Assembly: GCF_029167375.1 (NCBI RefSeq) | Contig: NZ_JARFTP010000024.1 | Coordinates: forward strand, 1-64,000 | Length of the DNA: 64,000 bases | Direction of reading: 5' to 3' | Source: Tsukamurella sp. 8F | GTDB lineage: Bacteria > Actinomycetota > Actinomycetes > Mycobacteriales > Mycobacteriaceae | Program-made: the position numbers and the translations under genes | Shown here: positions 26,439-34,099 of the stretch, one piece after another | How positions within the stretch are numbered: position 1 is the stretch's first letter | Layout of the letters: each line of letters begins with the position of its first letter | The notes under the pieces: model-generated | The model's input: the letters and a program-made list of their open reading frames with translations, nothing else | What the model was told of the DNA's origin: nothing | The model's database searches: none

Positions 26439-27509
26439 TCACGCCCTCCGATCGGCGAGTACGGCGGCAAGGCCGGACAGGACGGTCCGGGCACCGTCGG
26501 GTATGGGCGCGGCCGCGACGGCGGACGTGGCCCGGCGCGTCAGCTCCGCGATCCGCTCCTCGGCGTGCGCGACGGCGCCGGTCTCGACGAGCGCCGCTCG
26601 CGCGGCGAGCACACCGTCGTCGCCCAGGTCCGTGCCGACGAGCCCACGTAGGCGTTCCGCGGCCGAACCGCCCGCGGCGAGCGCGTCCGCCAGCATCGGC
26701 GTGCGCTTGCCGGACCGCAGGTCGTCCCCGGACGGCTTGCCGGTGACCGCCGGGTCCCCGAACGCGCCCAACAGGTCGTCTCGCAGCTGGAACGCGATAC
26801 CCAGGTCCACGCCGATCGCGCGCAGGGCGTCGACCGTGCCCGGATCCGCGCCGGCCAGCTCGGCCCCTACATGCAGCGGACGCTCGACGGTGTAGCCGGC
26901 CGTCTTGAACCGCACGACGCGCTCCGCTGCCTCCGGGCTCTCGTCCCCCGACGCCTCGCCGACGATGTCCAGATACTGCCCGCCGAGGACTTCGGTGCGC
27001 ATCGCGGCCCATGCCCCTGCGGCGCGCGCATAGGCCGCGTGCGACAGGCCCGCGTCCCGGTACATGTCGTCGGCCCACGCGAGCGCCAGGTCGCCGAGCA
27101 GGATCCCGACGGCCTCGCCGAACCTGTCGGCCGACCCCGCCCAGCCGTTCTCGACGTGCAGCGCGGCGAACTCGCGGTGTGTGGTCGGGTGCCCGCGGCG
27201 GGTGTGGGACGCGTCGATGATGTCGTCGTGGATGAGGGCGCAGGCCTGGACGAACTCGAGCGATGAGCACGCGCGCCGTGCCTCCCGCGATTCGGGATCA
27301 CCGCCGCCCGCGAGCCAGCCCGCCCATGCGAACGCCGGCCTGATCCGCTTGCCTCCGCGCAGGACGAATCTCTCCAGCCCCGACACGGCGTCGGCGAAGG
27401 CGGGCCCGACGGTCTCGACCATCGCCCGACGCTCCGCGACGAAGGTCTCCAGCTCCGGCTGCACCGCTGCGGCGATGTCGGCGAGGGTGGTGGCGGGCTG
27501 AGTTCCCAT
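26439..27509 (-). CDS. idsA2: Polyprenyl (geranylgeranyl-type) diphosphate synthase
   Basis: A 356-residue trans-isoprenyl diphosphate synthase at the Rv2173 position. The first Asp-rich motif is in LIHDDIIDAS, and the second site reads QLRDDLLGAFGD, which lacks the last Asp of DDxxD but has the form usual in actinobacterial IdsA proteins. GGKRIRP (isopentenyl diphosphate binding) and a KTAGYTVERPL region are also present. It probably makes C15-C20 prenyl diphosphates for decaprenyl phosphate, the lipid carrier used by the adjacent MptA. Its ATG is only 11 bp from the divergent metF ATG. Confidence 0.93.
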   Translation of the reverse strand: MGTQPATTLADIAAAVQPELETFVAERRAMVETVGPAFADAVSGLERFVLRGGKRIRPAFAWAGWLAGGGDPESREARRACSSLEFVQACALIHDDIIDASHTRRGHPTTHREFAALHVENGWAGSADRFGEAVGILLGDLALAWADDMYRDAGLSHAAYARAAGAWAAMRTEVLGGQYLDIVGEASGDESPEAAERVVRFKTAGYTVERPLHVGAELAGADPGTVDALRAIGVDLGIAFQLRDDLLGAFGDPAVTGKPSGDDLRSGKRTPMLADALAAGGSAAERLRGLVGTDLGDDGVLAARAALVETGAVAHAEERIAELTRRATSAVAAAPIPDGARTVLSGLAAVLADRRA

Positions 27510-27523
27510 AGGAGAAATCTATG
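27507..27523. promoter_or_regulatory. Inverted repeat containing both divergent start codons (idsA2/metF)
   Basis: CATAG, seven bases and CTATG form a perfect inverted repeat whose arms contain the start codons of the two divergent genes. The metF ribosome site (GGAGA) fills the centre. Read on the minus strand, TAGATT lies seven bases before the idsA2 ATG and could be its -10 box for a leaderless message. With only 11 bp between starts, promoter elements of each gene must lie partly in the other gene. Confidence 0.5.
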
Positions 27524-28501
27524 CTGGGCGACGTGACGGAAGACAACCGGGACGCGCCGGGAGCGCGCCAGACGGTGACGGAACCCACGGTGGGTGCCCG
27601 TGTGCGGGCGCAGCGCGCGGCGGGGCGTATGCCGTTCTCTGTGGAGTTCATGCCACCGCGCGACGCCGACGGGGAGGCGCGGCTGTGGCGTGCGCTGCGC
27701 ACGTTCGAGCGGATGGACCCCGCCTTCGCCTCGATGACCTACGGAGCGGGCGGGTCCACGCGCGAGCGCACAGTGCGCGTCACCGGCGAGATGGTGGCTA
27801 CCACGCAACTGCTGCCGGTGGCGCACCTCACAGCTGTGAACCACAGCGTCGACGAGCTGCGTCAGCTCGTGGGCGCGTACGCCGACCAGGGTGTGCGCAA
27901 CCTACTGGTGTTGCGTGGTGACCCGCCCGGAGACCCGCTCGGCGAATGGGTGAAGCACCCGCGCGGCGTCGAGTACGCGTCGGAGCTGGTAGCGCTCGTC
28001 CGCGAGCTGGGCGATTTCACCGTAGGCGTTGCGGCCTTCCCCGAGGGGCACTACCGCGCGACCAGTATCGAATCCGATACGCGATTCCTGGTGGACAAGC
28101 TGCGGGCCGGCGCGGACTACTCGATCACGCAGATGTTCTTCGAGGTCGACGACTACCTTCGGCTGCGCGACCGCGTCGCCGCGCTCGACCCCGAGCAGGG
28201 CGCCAAGCCGATCATCCCGAGCATCATGCCGGTCACGTCGCTGCGCAGCGTCTCGCGCATGGCCGAGCTGTCGAACGCGAAGATCCCCGCGGACATCCGA
28301 GCCACCCTGCAGACCGCTGCGGGCGACGGGCCTGAGGAGAACCGCGCCGCGGTGCGGGCCGCGGGCATCGAGATCGCGACGTCGATCGCACAGCGGCTGA
28401 TCGACGAGGGGACGCCCAGCCTGCACTTCTGCACGTTGAACTTCGCCAAGGCGACGAGCGAGGTGCTGGGCAACCTCGGGATGATCCCGGCGCGGGTCTA
28501 G
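27521..28501 (+). CDS. metF: 5,10-methylenetetrahydrofolate reductase
   Basis: A 326-residue MTHFR-family TIM-barrel enzyme, which reduces 5,10-methylenetetrahydrofolate to the 5-methyl form for methionine synthesis. Signatures are FSVEFMPPRD (folate-site Glu), ASMTYGAGGSTRERT, HLTAVNHS, NLLVLRGDPPGD (flavin-binding region), VGVAAFPEGHYRA and SITQMFFEVDDYLRLRDR. The ATG has a GGAGA ribosome site five bases upstream. It matches Rv2172c. It ends four bases from the convergent lppM-like gene. Confidence 0.92.
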   Translation: MLGDVTEDNRDAPGARQTVTEPTVGARVRAQRAAGRMPFSVEFMPPRDADGEARLWRALRTFERMDPAFASMTYGAGGSTRERTVRVTGEMVATTQLLPVAHLTAVNHSVDELRQLVGAYADQGVRNLLVLRGDPPGDPLGEWVKHPRGVEYASELVALVRELGDFTVGVAAFPEGHYRATSIESDTRFLVDKLRAGADYSITQMFFEVDDYLRLRDRVAALDPEQGAKPIIPSIMPVTSLRSVSRMAELSNAKIPADIRATLQTAAGDGPEENRAAVRAAGIEIATSIAQRLIDEGTPSLHFCTLNFAKATSEVLGNLGMIPARV

Positions 28502-28505
28502 CGGC

Positions 28506-29267
28506 TCAGCGGCCGAGCTTCTCCCGGAGCCACTGGGGTAGCTCGATCAGCGACTCGGCCGGGCCGTCGGAGCCCGGCTTCGGGCTGCGGTCCCGGTGCG
28601 TGTAAGCCACGGCGCCGACGGCCGCGGCGATGAGCACGGTGATCAGTGCGGTGATCCAGGCCCACTTGGTGAACGACTGGATCGACGGGTCGGCGTACTG
28701 GCTCTCGGACGTCATGGTCGCCGAAGCCCCTGCCTGCAGGTTCCAGGTGACCGTGTCGTCGCTGTCCTGTTGGCCGTTGGTCGCCGTGACGGGGCCCGGG
28801 AACTGCACCGACACGGTGACGACGGCGCTGCCCTTGGCGAGCGACGTCAGGTCCGCGGTACCGGACAGCACGACCGTGGAGCCGGTGCGCGCCACGGTCA
28901 TCTTCATGGATGCCGACGACTCGGGCAGCGATTGCGATATCAGGTCGCCCAGTTGGTTGAACTGCCCGAACGTCAGCGGGCCGAAGGTCAGCTGCGTGCC
29001 CACCTTGCCCGCCGCATCGTAGCCCGCGACGGAGGCGACGCCGGTGAGCTCCGTCGGCACCGACAGCTGCGGTCCCTTGGGATCGGCGGCCGGCACCTGG
29101 GCCGCCACGATCCGGCCGTACACCCGGTCTCCGGCCTGGGGGTCGGGGGAGCACGCCGCGAGCGCGGGCAGGCACACCGCGAGCAGCAGGACCGCGACCG
29201 CGAGGACGCGGGGAAGGCGCTGTCGCGCGGGGAGCTCGGTCGGGAGTTCGGCACGCACGTGTGACAT
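28506..29267 (-). CDS. lppM: LppM-like lipoprotein
   Basis: A 253-residue membrane lipoprotein corresponding to Rv2171. A signal peptide (RVLAVAVLLLAVCLPA) ends in a lipobox LAAC, with the Cys near residue 39. The mature part is a beta-rich domain with repeated Thr/Ser/Val strands and a WNLQAGASATM segment. A C-terminal transmembrane helix (WAWITALITVLIAAAVGAVAYT) is followed by a short charged tail. LppM in M. tuberculosis affects phagosome trafficking; the biochemical role is unknown. The ATG was chosen for the correct distance to the lipobox. Confidence 0.88.
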   Translation of the reverse strand: MSHVRAELPTELPARQRLPRVLAVAVLLLAVCLPALAACSPDPQAGDRVYGRIVAAQVPAADPKGPQLSVPTELTGVASVAGYDAAGKVGTQLTFGPLTFGQFNQLGDLISQSLPESSASMKMTVARTGSTVVLSGTADLTSLAKGSAVVTVSVQFPGPVTATNGQQDSDDTVTWNLQAGASATMTSESQYADPSIQSFTKWAWITALITVLIAAAVGAVAYTHRDRSPKPGSDGPAESLIELPQWLREKLGR

Positions 29268-29325
29268 CGTGCCAGTTCCCGCGGGCGGCGGTGGCATGTG
29301 CCCGCCCGGCGCGTCCGCTCGCCGG

Positions 29326-30906
29326 TCAGCGTCGACGCCGCACGAGACGGGTGAGCGGACCGGTGGCGCCTTGCAGGTCCCGGGCGACGAGTCGCGCCGC
29401 GGTGCGGCCCGATGCACCGCTGACGCCTCCGCCCGGGTGCGTGGACGCGCCGGTCAGGACGAGCCCGGGCGCCCCCGGGACCCGCTGGCCCGCCAGCTCG
29501 GGCAGGGGCCGGAACAGCAGCATGTCGTGCAGCGTCATCTCCACGTGCATCACGTTCCCGCCGACGAGGCCGAGTTCCGATTCGAGTGTGTCGGGCGTCT
29601 GCACGTGCCGGTGCCGGACGGCGGCGGAGAGACCGGGAGCCCACCGATCCGCCTCGGCGAGCACGCGGTCCGCCTCGGCCGCCGCGGTGTCGGGCCAGGA
29701 GCCGGTGCGAAGACGGTATGGATACCACTGCGACCACAGCGTCACCGAGTGTTCGCCGGGCGGAGCGATCGACGGGTCGAGGGTCGAGAACGCCATCGAC
29801 AGCACCGCGGGACGCGTGGGCGTCAGCCCCGCGAGCATCTCGCCGCGGGCCCGGGCGAGCTGCCCGCGGTCGGACACGAGCAGGCCCAGACCCGCCTGGT
29901 CGGACGCGGGCACACCGTCGAACGCGGGCATCGTGGTCGTCCCCAAGCGCAGCACCATCCCGACGCCGGGCCCTACCTCGATCCGGCGACGCCAGTTCGC
30001 GACAGACGTGCGTCCGCCGGCCTCGAGCAGGTCCAGCGTGGTGAGGATGTGGCAGCCGGCGAGGACCGTGCGGGCGTGGACGGGCCCGGCCGCGGTCTCG
30101 ACGCGCCATCCGTCGCCGTCGAGGGCGAGTGCGGTCACGGCCCGTCCCACGTGGACTGTGGCACCGTCGGAGCCGAGACGCGAGAGGAGAGCCGACGTAA
30201 GGGCCCCGCTGCCGCCGATCGCACGCCCGGGCGGTAGGTCGTGCATCAGCGCGGCGAAGCCGACCATCGGCGCGGTTCCGGGCTCGTTCATCGCGGGACC
30301 CGACTGCGAACCGAACCACGCGAGCGCCGCCTTGAGGCGCTCGTCGTCGAAGTAGTCGTCCAGTAGTGCGTCCCCGGACTGCAGGAACGCGCGGGACATG
30401 CCGGCGACGGTGTCCCTGCCGCGCGCGGGCCAGAACGCCCGCCCCAGGCCGGCGGGGGTCGCGGCCGTGCCGAACGCCGACATCATGGCCCTGGCGCGCG
30501 GGCGCCAGTCGGTCACGAATCGGCGATATGCGCGCGCGTCGCGGTCGCCGGAGGCCCGGGCGATCGATGCGCAGGTCGCGTCCAGGTCGACACGGAAGAC
30601 GATCGGCGGGGCGTGTGGCTCCTCGGGAGGCGGGGGAGCGAACGCCCATGGGTCGCAGTCCAGGTAGGTGAGGCCGTGGTCCGCCAGCTGCAGTTCTTCG
30701 ACGATGCCGGTGTGCCGGATCATCAGGTGTGCGGAGGAGCCGCGGTCGACGCGGTATCCGGGAAAGCGCTCGACAGTGGATACGGCCCCACCGGGTACGG
30801 AGTCCCGCTCGAACACGGTGACGGAGTGTCCAGCTCGGGCGAGGTACGCAGCCCCTACCAGCGCGTTGTGACCGGACCCTACGACGGCGCAGTCGACGTC
30901 GGTCAC
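29326..30906 (-). CDS. Phytoene desaturase-family FAD-dependent oxidoreductase
   Basis: A 526-residue flavoprotein of the CrtI/PYROXD2-like group. The N-terminal dinucleotide site is VVGSGHNALVGAAYLARAGHSVTVFER and the C-terminal FAD motif includes LVLTGASTHPGGGVSGASGR. The region GPAMNEPGTAPMVGFAALMHD is typical of this group. Whether it acts on a carotenoid or another polyene cannot be told; no phytoene synthase is nearby, although the polyprenyl synthase is about 2 kb away. The GTG start overlaps the stop of the upstream GNAT gene (GTGA). Confidence 0.88.
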   Translation of the reverse strand: MTDVDCAVVGSGHNALVGAAYLARAGHSVTVFERDSVPGGAVSTVERFPGYRVDRGSSAHLMIRHTGIVEELQLADHGLTYLDCDPWAFAPPPPEEPHAPPIVFRVDLDATCASIARASGDRDARAYRRFVTDWRPRARAMMSAFGTAATPAGLGRAFWPARGRDTVAGMSRAFLQSGDALLDDYFDDERLKAALAWFGSQSGPAMNEPGTAPMVGFAALMHDLPPGRAIGGSGALTSALLSRLGSDGATVHVGRAVTALALDGDGWRVETAAGPVHARTVLAGCHILTTLDLLEAGGRTSVANWRRRIEVGPGVGMVLRLGTTTMPAFDGVPASDQAGLGLLVSDRGQLARARGEMLAGLTPTRPAVLSMAFSTLDPSIAPPGEHSVTLWSQWYPYRLRTGSWPDTAAAEADRVLAEADRWAPGLSAAVRHRHVQTPDTLESELGLVGGNVMHVEMTLHDMLLFRPLPELAGQRVPGAPGLVLTGASTHPGGGVSGASGRTAARLVARDLQGATGPLTRLVRRRR

Positions 30907-31577
30907 CCGGCGGGGCCGGGTTGCGGGGCGGCCGATCGCGCGGAGGCGGGTCGGGACGCCAGCGGCAGGGTGCGCCCGAGGACGGCGAAAGGGCGGGGGT
31001 CGCCGGAGAAACGGAAGTCGCGCAGGACGTCGGTGAACCCACAGCGCCGGTAGAGGCGCCAGGCGCGGTTCTCCTCGCCGGGGACCTCGGGCGTCGAGAG
31101 CAGGACCCGGGGCTCGGGGCGGTCGGTGAGCAGTGCATGCAGCAACCGGCTGCCGATACCGTGGCCCTGCGCGCTCGGGTGCACGTGCAGTTCGGTGAGT
31201 TCGAAGTACCGGGCCGACAACTCGTCGACCTGGCGAGCGCCGTAGCCGCGTTGTCGCAGCCCGAGCCGGAGCTGGTGGTTCCACCACTGATCCCGCTCGC
31301 CGCTGTAGCCGTACGCGATACCCACCAGATGGTCGACTGCCCCCTCCGGCGTGGGCAGCGCGGTGATCGCGCCGAAGGCGGCGAAGCCGTCACGTCCGAG
31401 GTGCTCGCGCCACATGGGTGCGCGGTGGGTCTCGGTCCCCCGCGGATAGTCCATCGCGGTCACGTAGATCTCCAGCGCAGCGGGCAGCCACAGGGTTGCG
31501 TCGTGCGGTGAGAGTTCGACGATCCGTGTGTCGCGGTAGTCGGCGGCGGGCGCGCCGGGTCGTGCTGCCGAGTCCAT
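30903..31577 (-). CDS. GNAT-family N-acetyltransferase
   Basis: A 224-residue GCN5-related acetyltransferase like Rv2170. The acetyl-CoA site is ELTELHVHPSAQGHGIGSRLLHAL (motif A with the Q/R-x-x-G-x-G/A pyrophosphate loop), followed by EENRAWRLYRRCGF (motif B). The acceptor is unknown; the M. tuberculosis relative has been linked to acetylation of a metabolic enzyme. It is the first gene of a two-gene unit with the FAD oxidoreductase. Confidence 0.88.
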   Translation of the reverse strand: MDSAARPGAPAADYRDTRIVELSPHDATLWLPAALEIYVTAMDYPRGTETHRAPMWREHLGRDGFAAFGAITALPTPEGAVDHLVGIAYGYSGERDQWWNHQLRLGLRQRGYGARQVDELSARYFELTELHVHPSAQGHGIGSRLLHALLTDRPEPRVLLSTPEVPGEENRAWRLYRRCGFTDVLRDFRFSGDPRPFAVLGRTLPLASRPASARSAAPQPGPAG

Positions 31578-31634
31578 CCCGCCCTCCTCGTTCGGCCTGG
31601 CCCGTTCGGGCCCGTGCGCCGGGCCCGGGTCGCC

Positions 31635-31662
31635 TTGACGTGTCGGGGACCCAGGCTATATT
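31635..31662 (+). promoter_or_regulatory. Strong -35/-10 promoter upstream of the HEPN-family gene
   Basis: TTGACG (31635-31640) and TATATT (31657-31662) are 16 bases apart, the best housekeeping-like promoter in the window. Transcription should start near 31669, exactly where the LexA-like box begins, giving a leader of about 115 bases to the ATG at 31785. Confidence 0.7.
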
Positions 31663-31670
31663 AGAAGGTA

Positions 31671-31686
31671 TCGAATGGAAGTTCGA
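31671..31686 (+). promoter_or_regulatory. LexA-like SOS box on the HEPN-family gene promoter
   Basis: TCGAAT-N4-GTTCGA matches the mycobacterial/corynebacterial SOS box TCGAAC-N4-GTTCGA with one change in the twelve defined bases. The symmetry extends outward to TATCGAA/TTCGATA (31669-31675 and 31682-31688). A further half-site GTTCGATAAC lies 20 bp downstream (31701-31710). The box covers the predicted transcription start, a position where LexA would block the promoter. LexA binding is inferred. Confidence 0.7.
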
Positions 31687-31784
31687 TAAACGGGTCAGTT
31701 GTTCGATAACCTGCGCCAGACGTGGCGTGTCCACCGAGCGCGGCCCGGTGCCGGCGGGCTGGCATGGAACGAGGGAAGCGTTAC

Positions 31785-32354
31785 ATGTCAGACCCGTCCG
31801 GTACGAAGACGGTGACGGATCGAGGCTCGCGAAAGGGGGCGGACATGACCGAGACGACGACGCCGGCGATGGCCGGGGCGGTGCCGCAGGGGGCAGAGGC
31901 GAAGGCCGCGGTGTATACGGCGCATTCGCGAGGCGATGTGCTACGCGGTGTGCGCGCGAGCCGCACCGGTCGGGCGCGTGCGGCGAGCACCCGCACGGGT
32001 TCACTGGCGATGCTCGACCGAGCCGACCAGTTCCTGTCCCGCGCCGGCGGGGAGGCGCCCACAGAGGACCAGTTCCGCGAGATCTATCTGGCGGCACTGC
32101 GCGGTGCGGCCGCCGTACTCGCCGAGCGGGAGACCGGGGTTCGACGTCCTTCACGCAACGCCTGGCTGAGGCTGGCCAAGGCGGCACCGGCGTACCAGGA
32201 GTGGGCGTCTTACTTCACGGCGGTGTCCGGGGTGGTAGCGGCTCTCGAGACGACGTCGGGTCGCACCGTGTCTCATGATGAGGTGGCTACCCTGCACGCG
32301 CGGGTCCAGACCTTCCTGAACGCGGTCGAGGCGGATCTGGAGGCGGCGGCCTGA
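31785..32354 (+). CDS. SAV_6107-family HEPN-domain protein
   Basis: A 189-residue helical protein whose C-terminal part (about residues 70-189) matches the actinobacterial SAV_6107 HEPN family: LAMLDRADQFLSRA, REIYLAALRGAAAVLAERE, RNAWLRLAKAAP, EWASYFTAVS and VQTFLNAVEADLE. HEPN folds bind nucleotides or cut RNA, but the Rx4-6H RNase motif is not seen here. The N-terminal 65 residues are Thr/Ala/Arg-rich and probably disordered. The first ATG has GAGGGAAG upstream; a second ATG at 31845 also has a G-rich ribosome site and may be used. A promoter with an SOS-like box precedes it. Confidence 0.82.
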   Translation: MSDPSGTKTVTDRGSRKGADMTETTTPAMAGAVPQGAEAKAAVYTAHSRGDVLRGVRASRTGRARAASTRTGSLAMLDRADQFLSRAGGEAPTEDQFREIYLAALRGAAAVLAERETGVRRPSRNAWLRLAKAAPAYQEWASYFTAVSGVVAALETTSGRTVSHDEVATLHARVQTFLNAVEADLEAAA

Positions 32355-32561
32355 CTCGAGTCCGGCGGGGGCCGAGTGAGCAGGGGAAGCGGTCCGATCC
32401 ACACCGCGCGGCCGGGTTCTCAGCGTGACGCGCGGTAGTAGACTTGCAGCAGGTCAGTGGTCCCGGGCCCGGAAGCCTCGTATCATTGGCGGTGGGATCC
32501 GTACGGAAGCGGATTCTGTACAGGAACAAGGTCGACCCCATTAGTGCTAAAGGAGGGGAAC

Positions 32562-32969
32562 GTGCCACTCTCCGAGCACGAGCAGCGCATGCTCGATCAG
32601 ATCGAGAGCGCGCTCTACGCTGAGGACCCCAAGTTCGCATCGAGCGTGCGCGGGAGCCGGATCTCACGGGTTCCGGGGAAGCGTCGGATCTTTGCAGGGG
32701 TCGGTTTCATCGTTGGCCTGGTACTTCTCGTCACCGGCCTGTTGCTTCAAGCGGTCCAGCTCCAGGTGGCCGTCGGCATCGTGGGGTTCCTCCTGATGTT
32801 CGGCTCCCTGGTCTACCTCCTTTGGTCCGGCGGGACCAAGGGGCCGGTCGGCGCGGTCCGTTCAGACGGCACCGTCGGCCCGAAGCCCGGCAAGAAGAGC
32901 TCCAAGGGCGGCGACGGTCGCAGCTTCAGTAAGCGTATGGAGGACCGTTTCAGGCACCGGTTCGAGTAG
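32562..32969 (+). CDS. DUF3040 membrane protein (Rv2169c-like)
   Basis: A 135-residue small membrane protein. The start PLSEHEQRMLDQIESALYAEDPKFASSV is the hallmark of DUF3040. Two adjacent transmembrane helices follow (IFAGVGFIVGLVLLVTGLLL and VAVGIVGFLLMFGSLVYLL), then a basic, Gly/Lys-rich cytoplasmic tail ending RFRHRFE. The GTG start has an excellent AGGAGGGG ribosome site. Such genes are found just upstream of mraZ throughout Mycobacteriales; the function is unknown. Confidence 0.9.
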   Translation: MPLSEHEQRMLDQIESALYAEDPKFASSVRGSRISRVPGKRRIFAGVGFIVGLVLLVTGLLLQAVQLQVAVGIVGFLLMFGSLVYLLWSGGTKGPVGAVRSDGTVGPKPGKKSSKGGDGRSFSKRMEDRFRHRFE

Positions 32970-33118
32970 TCGGCGCGCCCCGGTCGGCCGGTGCTCACCG
33001 GGTTTCGCTACCGGCGAACGCAAGCTTGCGCGCATGATGTCGGCGGCAAGGCCGGTAGCCGCGCGGCATTCGTGAGGCCGGACTCGGCGCCGCTTCTATC
33101 GGCTCATATCGTGTCTCG

Positions 33119-33151
33119 TAAGGCCGCCACCCTACCGGGGTGGCGGCCTTA
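33119..33151. terminator. Strong hairpin isolating the dcw cluster
   Basis: A 14-bp perfect stem with arms TAAGGCCGCCACCC and GGGTGGCGGCCTTA and a five-base TACCG loop. There is no long T tract, which is common for actinobacterial terminators. It lies 150 bp after DUF3040 and would stop read-through into mraZ. Confidence 0.75.
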
Positions 33152-33376
33152 ATCGTGTCTGGGCCTCCTTGGCGCGCTGACGCCCCACTCGCGCCCCACC
33201 GCGCCCCACCCGGCCCCTAGATCCCCACTTCTCCCCACTCTGTGACATCTCCGCAGGTAGCCAAGTCACATACGTCACTGAAATGCACTGGCGTGAGGGA
33301 AAATCGCTGGCCACCCATCGTGCGACGCGCGGACCCCGGTCGCTTCCCCCACCGTCAACCACTACCTTGACCTGCA

Positions 33377-33382
33377 TATACT
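33377..33382 (+). promoter_or_regulatory. Probable -10 box of the mraZ/dcw promoter
   Basis: TATACT, with a weak GTCAAC 17 bases upstream, predicts a start near 33389 and a leader of about 130 bases to the mraZ GTG. The MraZ box array lies in that leader. Confidence 0.55.
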
Positions 33383-33412
33383 CGTGGAAAGCCCCGAAAT
33401 TTCGTGCGCGTC

Positions 33413-33446
33413 GTGGTTGAAAGTGGTGAATCGTGGGGTAAAGTGG
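33413..33446 (+). promoter_or_regulatory. MraZ box array (four GTGG repeats, 10-bp period)
   Basis: GTGG occurs at 33413, 33423, 33433 and 33443, each exactly 10 bp apart with variable six-base spacers. MraZ is known to bind short G-rich direct repeats (TGGGN class) with 10-bp phasing upstream of its own gene. The array sits about 75 bp before the mraZ start and just downstream of the predicted promoter, so it fits autoregulation of the cluster. Confidence 0.8.
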
Positions 33447-33521
33447 GGCGCAGCGGAGAGGGAGTACGACCCAGGGGCCCGATCCGGAACACACCCCCAG
33501 AGCGGGAGGCGGGAGGTTGCC

Positions 33522-33956
33522 GTGGCGTTCACGGGTACCTACACGCCGAAGCTCGACGACAAGGGTCGCCTGACCCTGCCTGCCAAGTACCGCGACGAAC
33601 TCGCGGGAGGAATCACCATCACGAAAGGACAGGACCGCAGCCTCACCGTCTACCCCAAGGCGGAGTTCGAACGGATCTCCGAGAAGGCCGACGCGATCGA
33701 GTGGACCGACCCGGCCGGGCGCGCCTTCTACCGCAACTTCTTCGCCAGCTCCGACGAGCAACGACCCGATGCCCAGGGCCGGATCACCCTGTCGAACGAT
33801 CATCGACGCTACGCAGGCCTGACCAAGGAATGCGTGGTCGTGGGATCCCGGCGGTTCCTGGAGATCTGGGACGCGGAGGCCTGGGACGTCTACCAGGCCG
33901 CGCATGAGGAGGACTACTCGCAACCCCAGTCGGACGCCCTCAGATCGATCTTCTGA
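33522..33956 (+). CDS. mraZ: Transcriptional regulator MraZ
   Basis: A 144-residue AbrB-fold DNA-binding protein and first gene of the dcw cluster. Both MraZ half-domains are visible: [21 protein letters not shown] near the N-terminus and the second repeat, [21 protein letters not shown], in the middle. It forms octamer rings that bind phased repeats upstream of mraZ. The GTG used has a GGGAGG ribosome site; a longer ORF from 33384 would run through the operator repeats. Confidence 0.96.
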   Translation: MAFTGTYTPKLDDKGRLTLPAKYRDELAGGITITKGQDRSLTVYPKAEFERISEKADAIEWTDPAGRAFYRNFFASSDEQRPDAQGRITLSNDHRRYAGLTKECVVVGSRRFLEIWDAEAWDVYQAAHEEDYSQPQSDALRSIF

Positions 33957-34099
33957 GTGTCCCGGCACACCGCGGTGGCCCGTGGCCTGCGCCCGAACGG
34001 CCCTGACGCACTTCCCCAGCGCCAGGTACGGATCGGGCGGGGACCAAGGATCATCGCCGCGCTTCCCACAGAACACGACGCGACTTCAGGAGTTCCCCC

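Larger units (their letters stand above)
32970..33521. other. Gene-free region between DUF3040 and mraZ
   Basis: This 552-bp stretch contains no supportable coding region. From left to right it holds a 12-bp palindrome CGCAAGCTTGCG (33019-33030), a strong bidirectional hairpin (33119-33151), a C-rich low-complexity stretch (about 33180-33240), the mraZ promoter and the MraZ box array. Its size and contents mark it as the boundary that separates the dcw cluster from upstream transcription. Confidence 0.7.

Noticed and set aside
33019-33030. 12-bp palindrome CGCAAGCTTGCG downstream of DUF3040
   Set aside because: It is isolated, lacks a repeat partner or promoter context, and such palindromes occur by chance in GC-rich DNA.
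33238-33280. TGTGAC and GTCACA pair resembling a CRP/GlxR operator in front of mraZ
   Set aside because: The half-sites are about 18 bases apart instead of the 6 expected for a CRP-type box.
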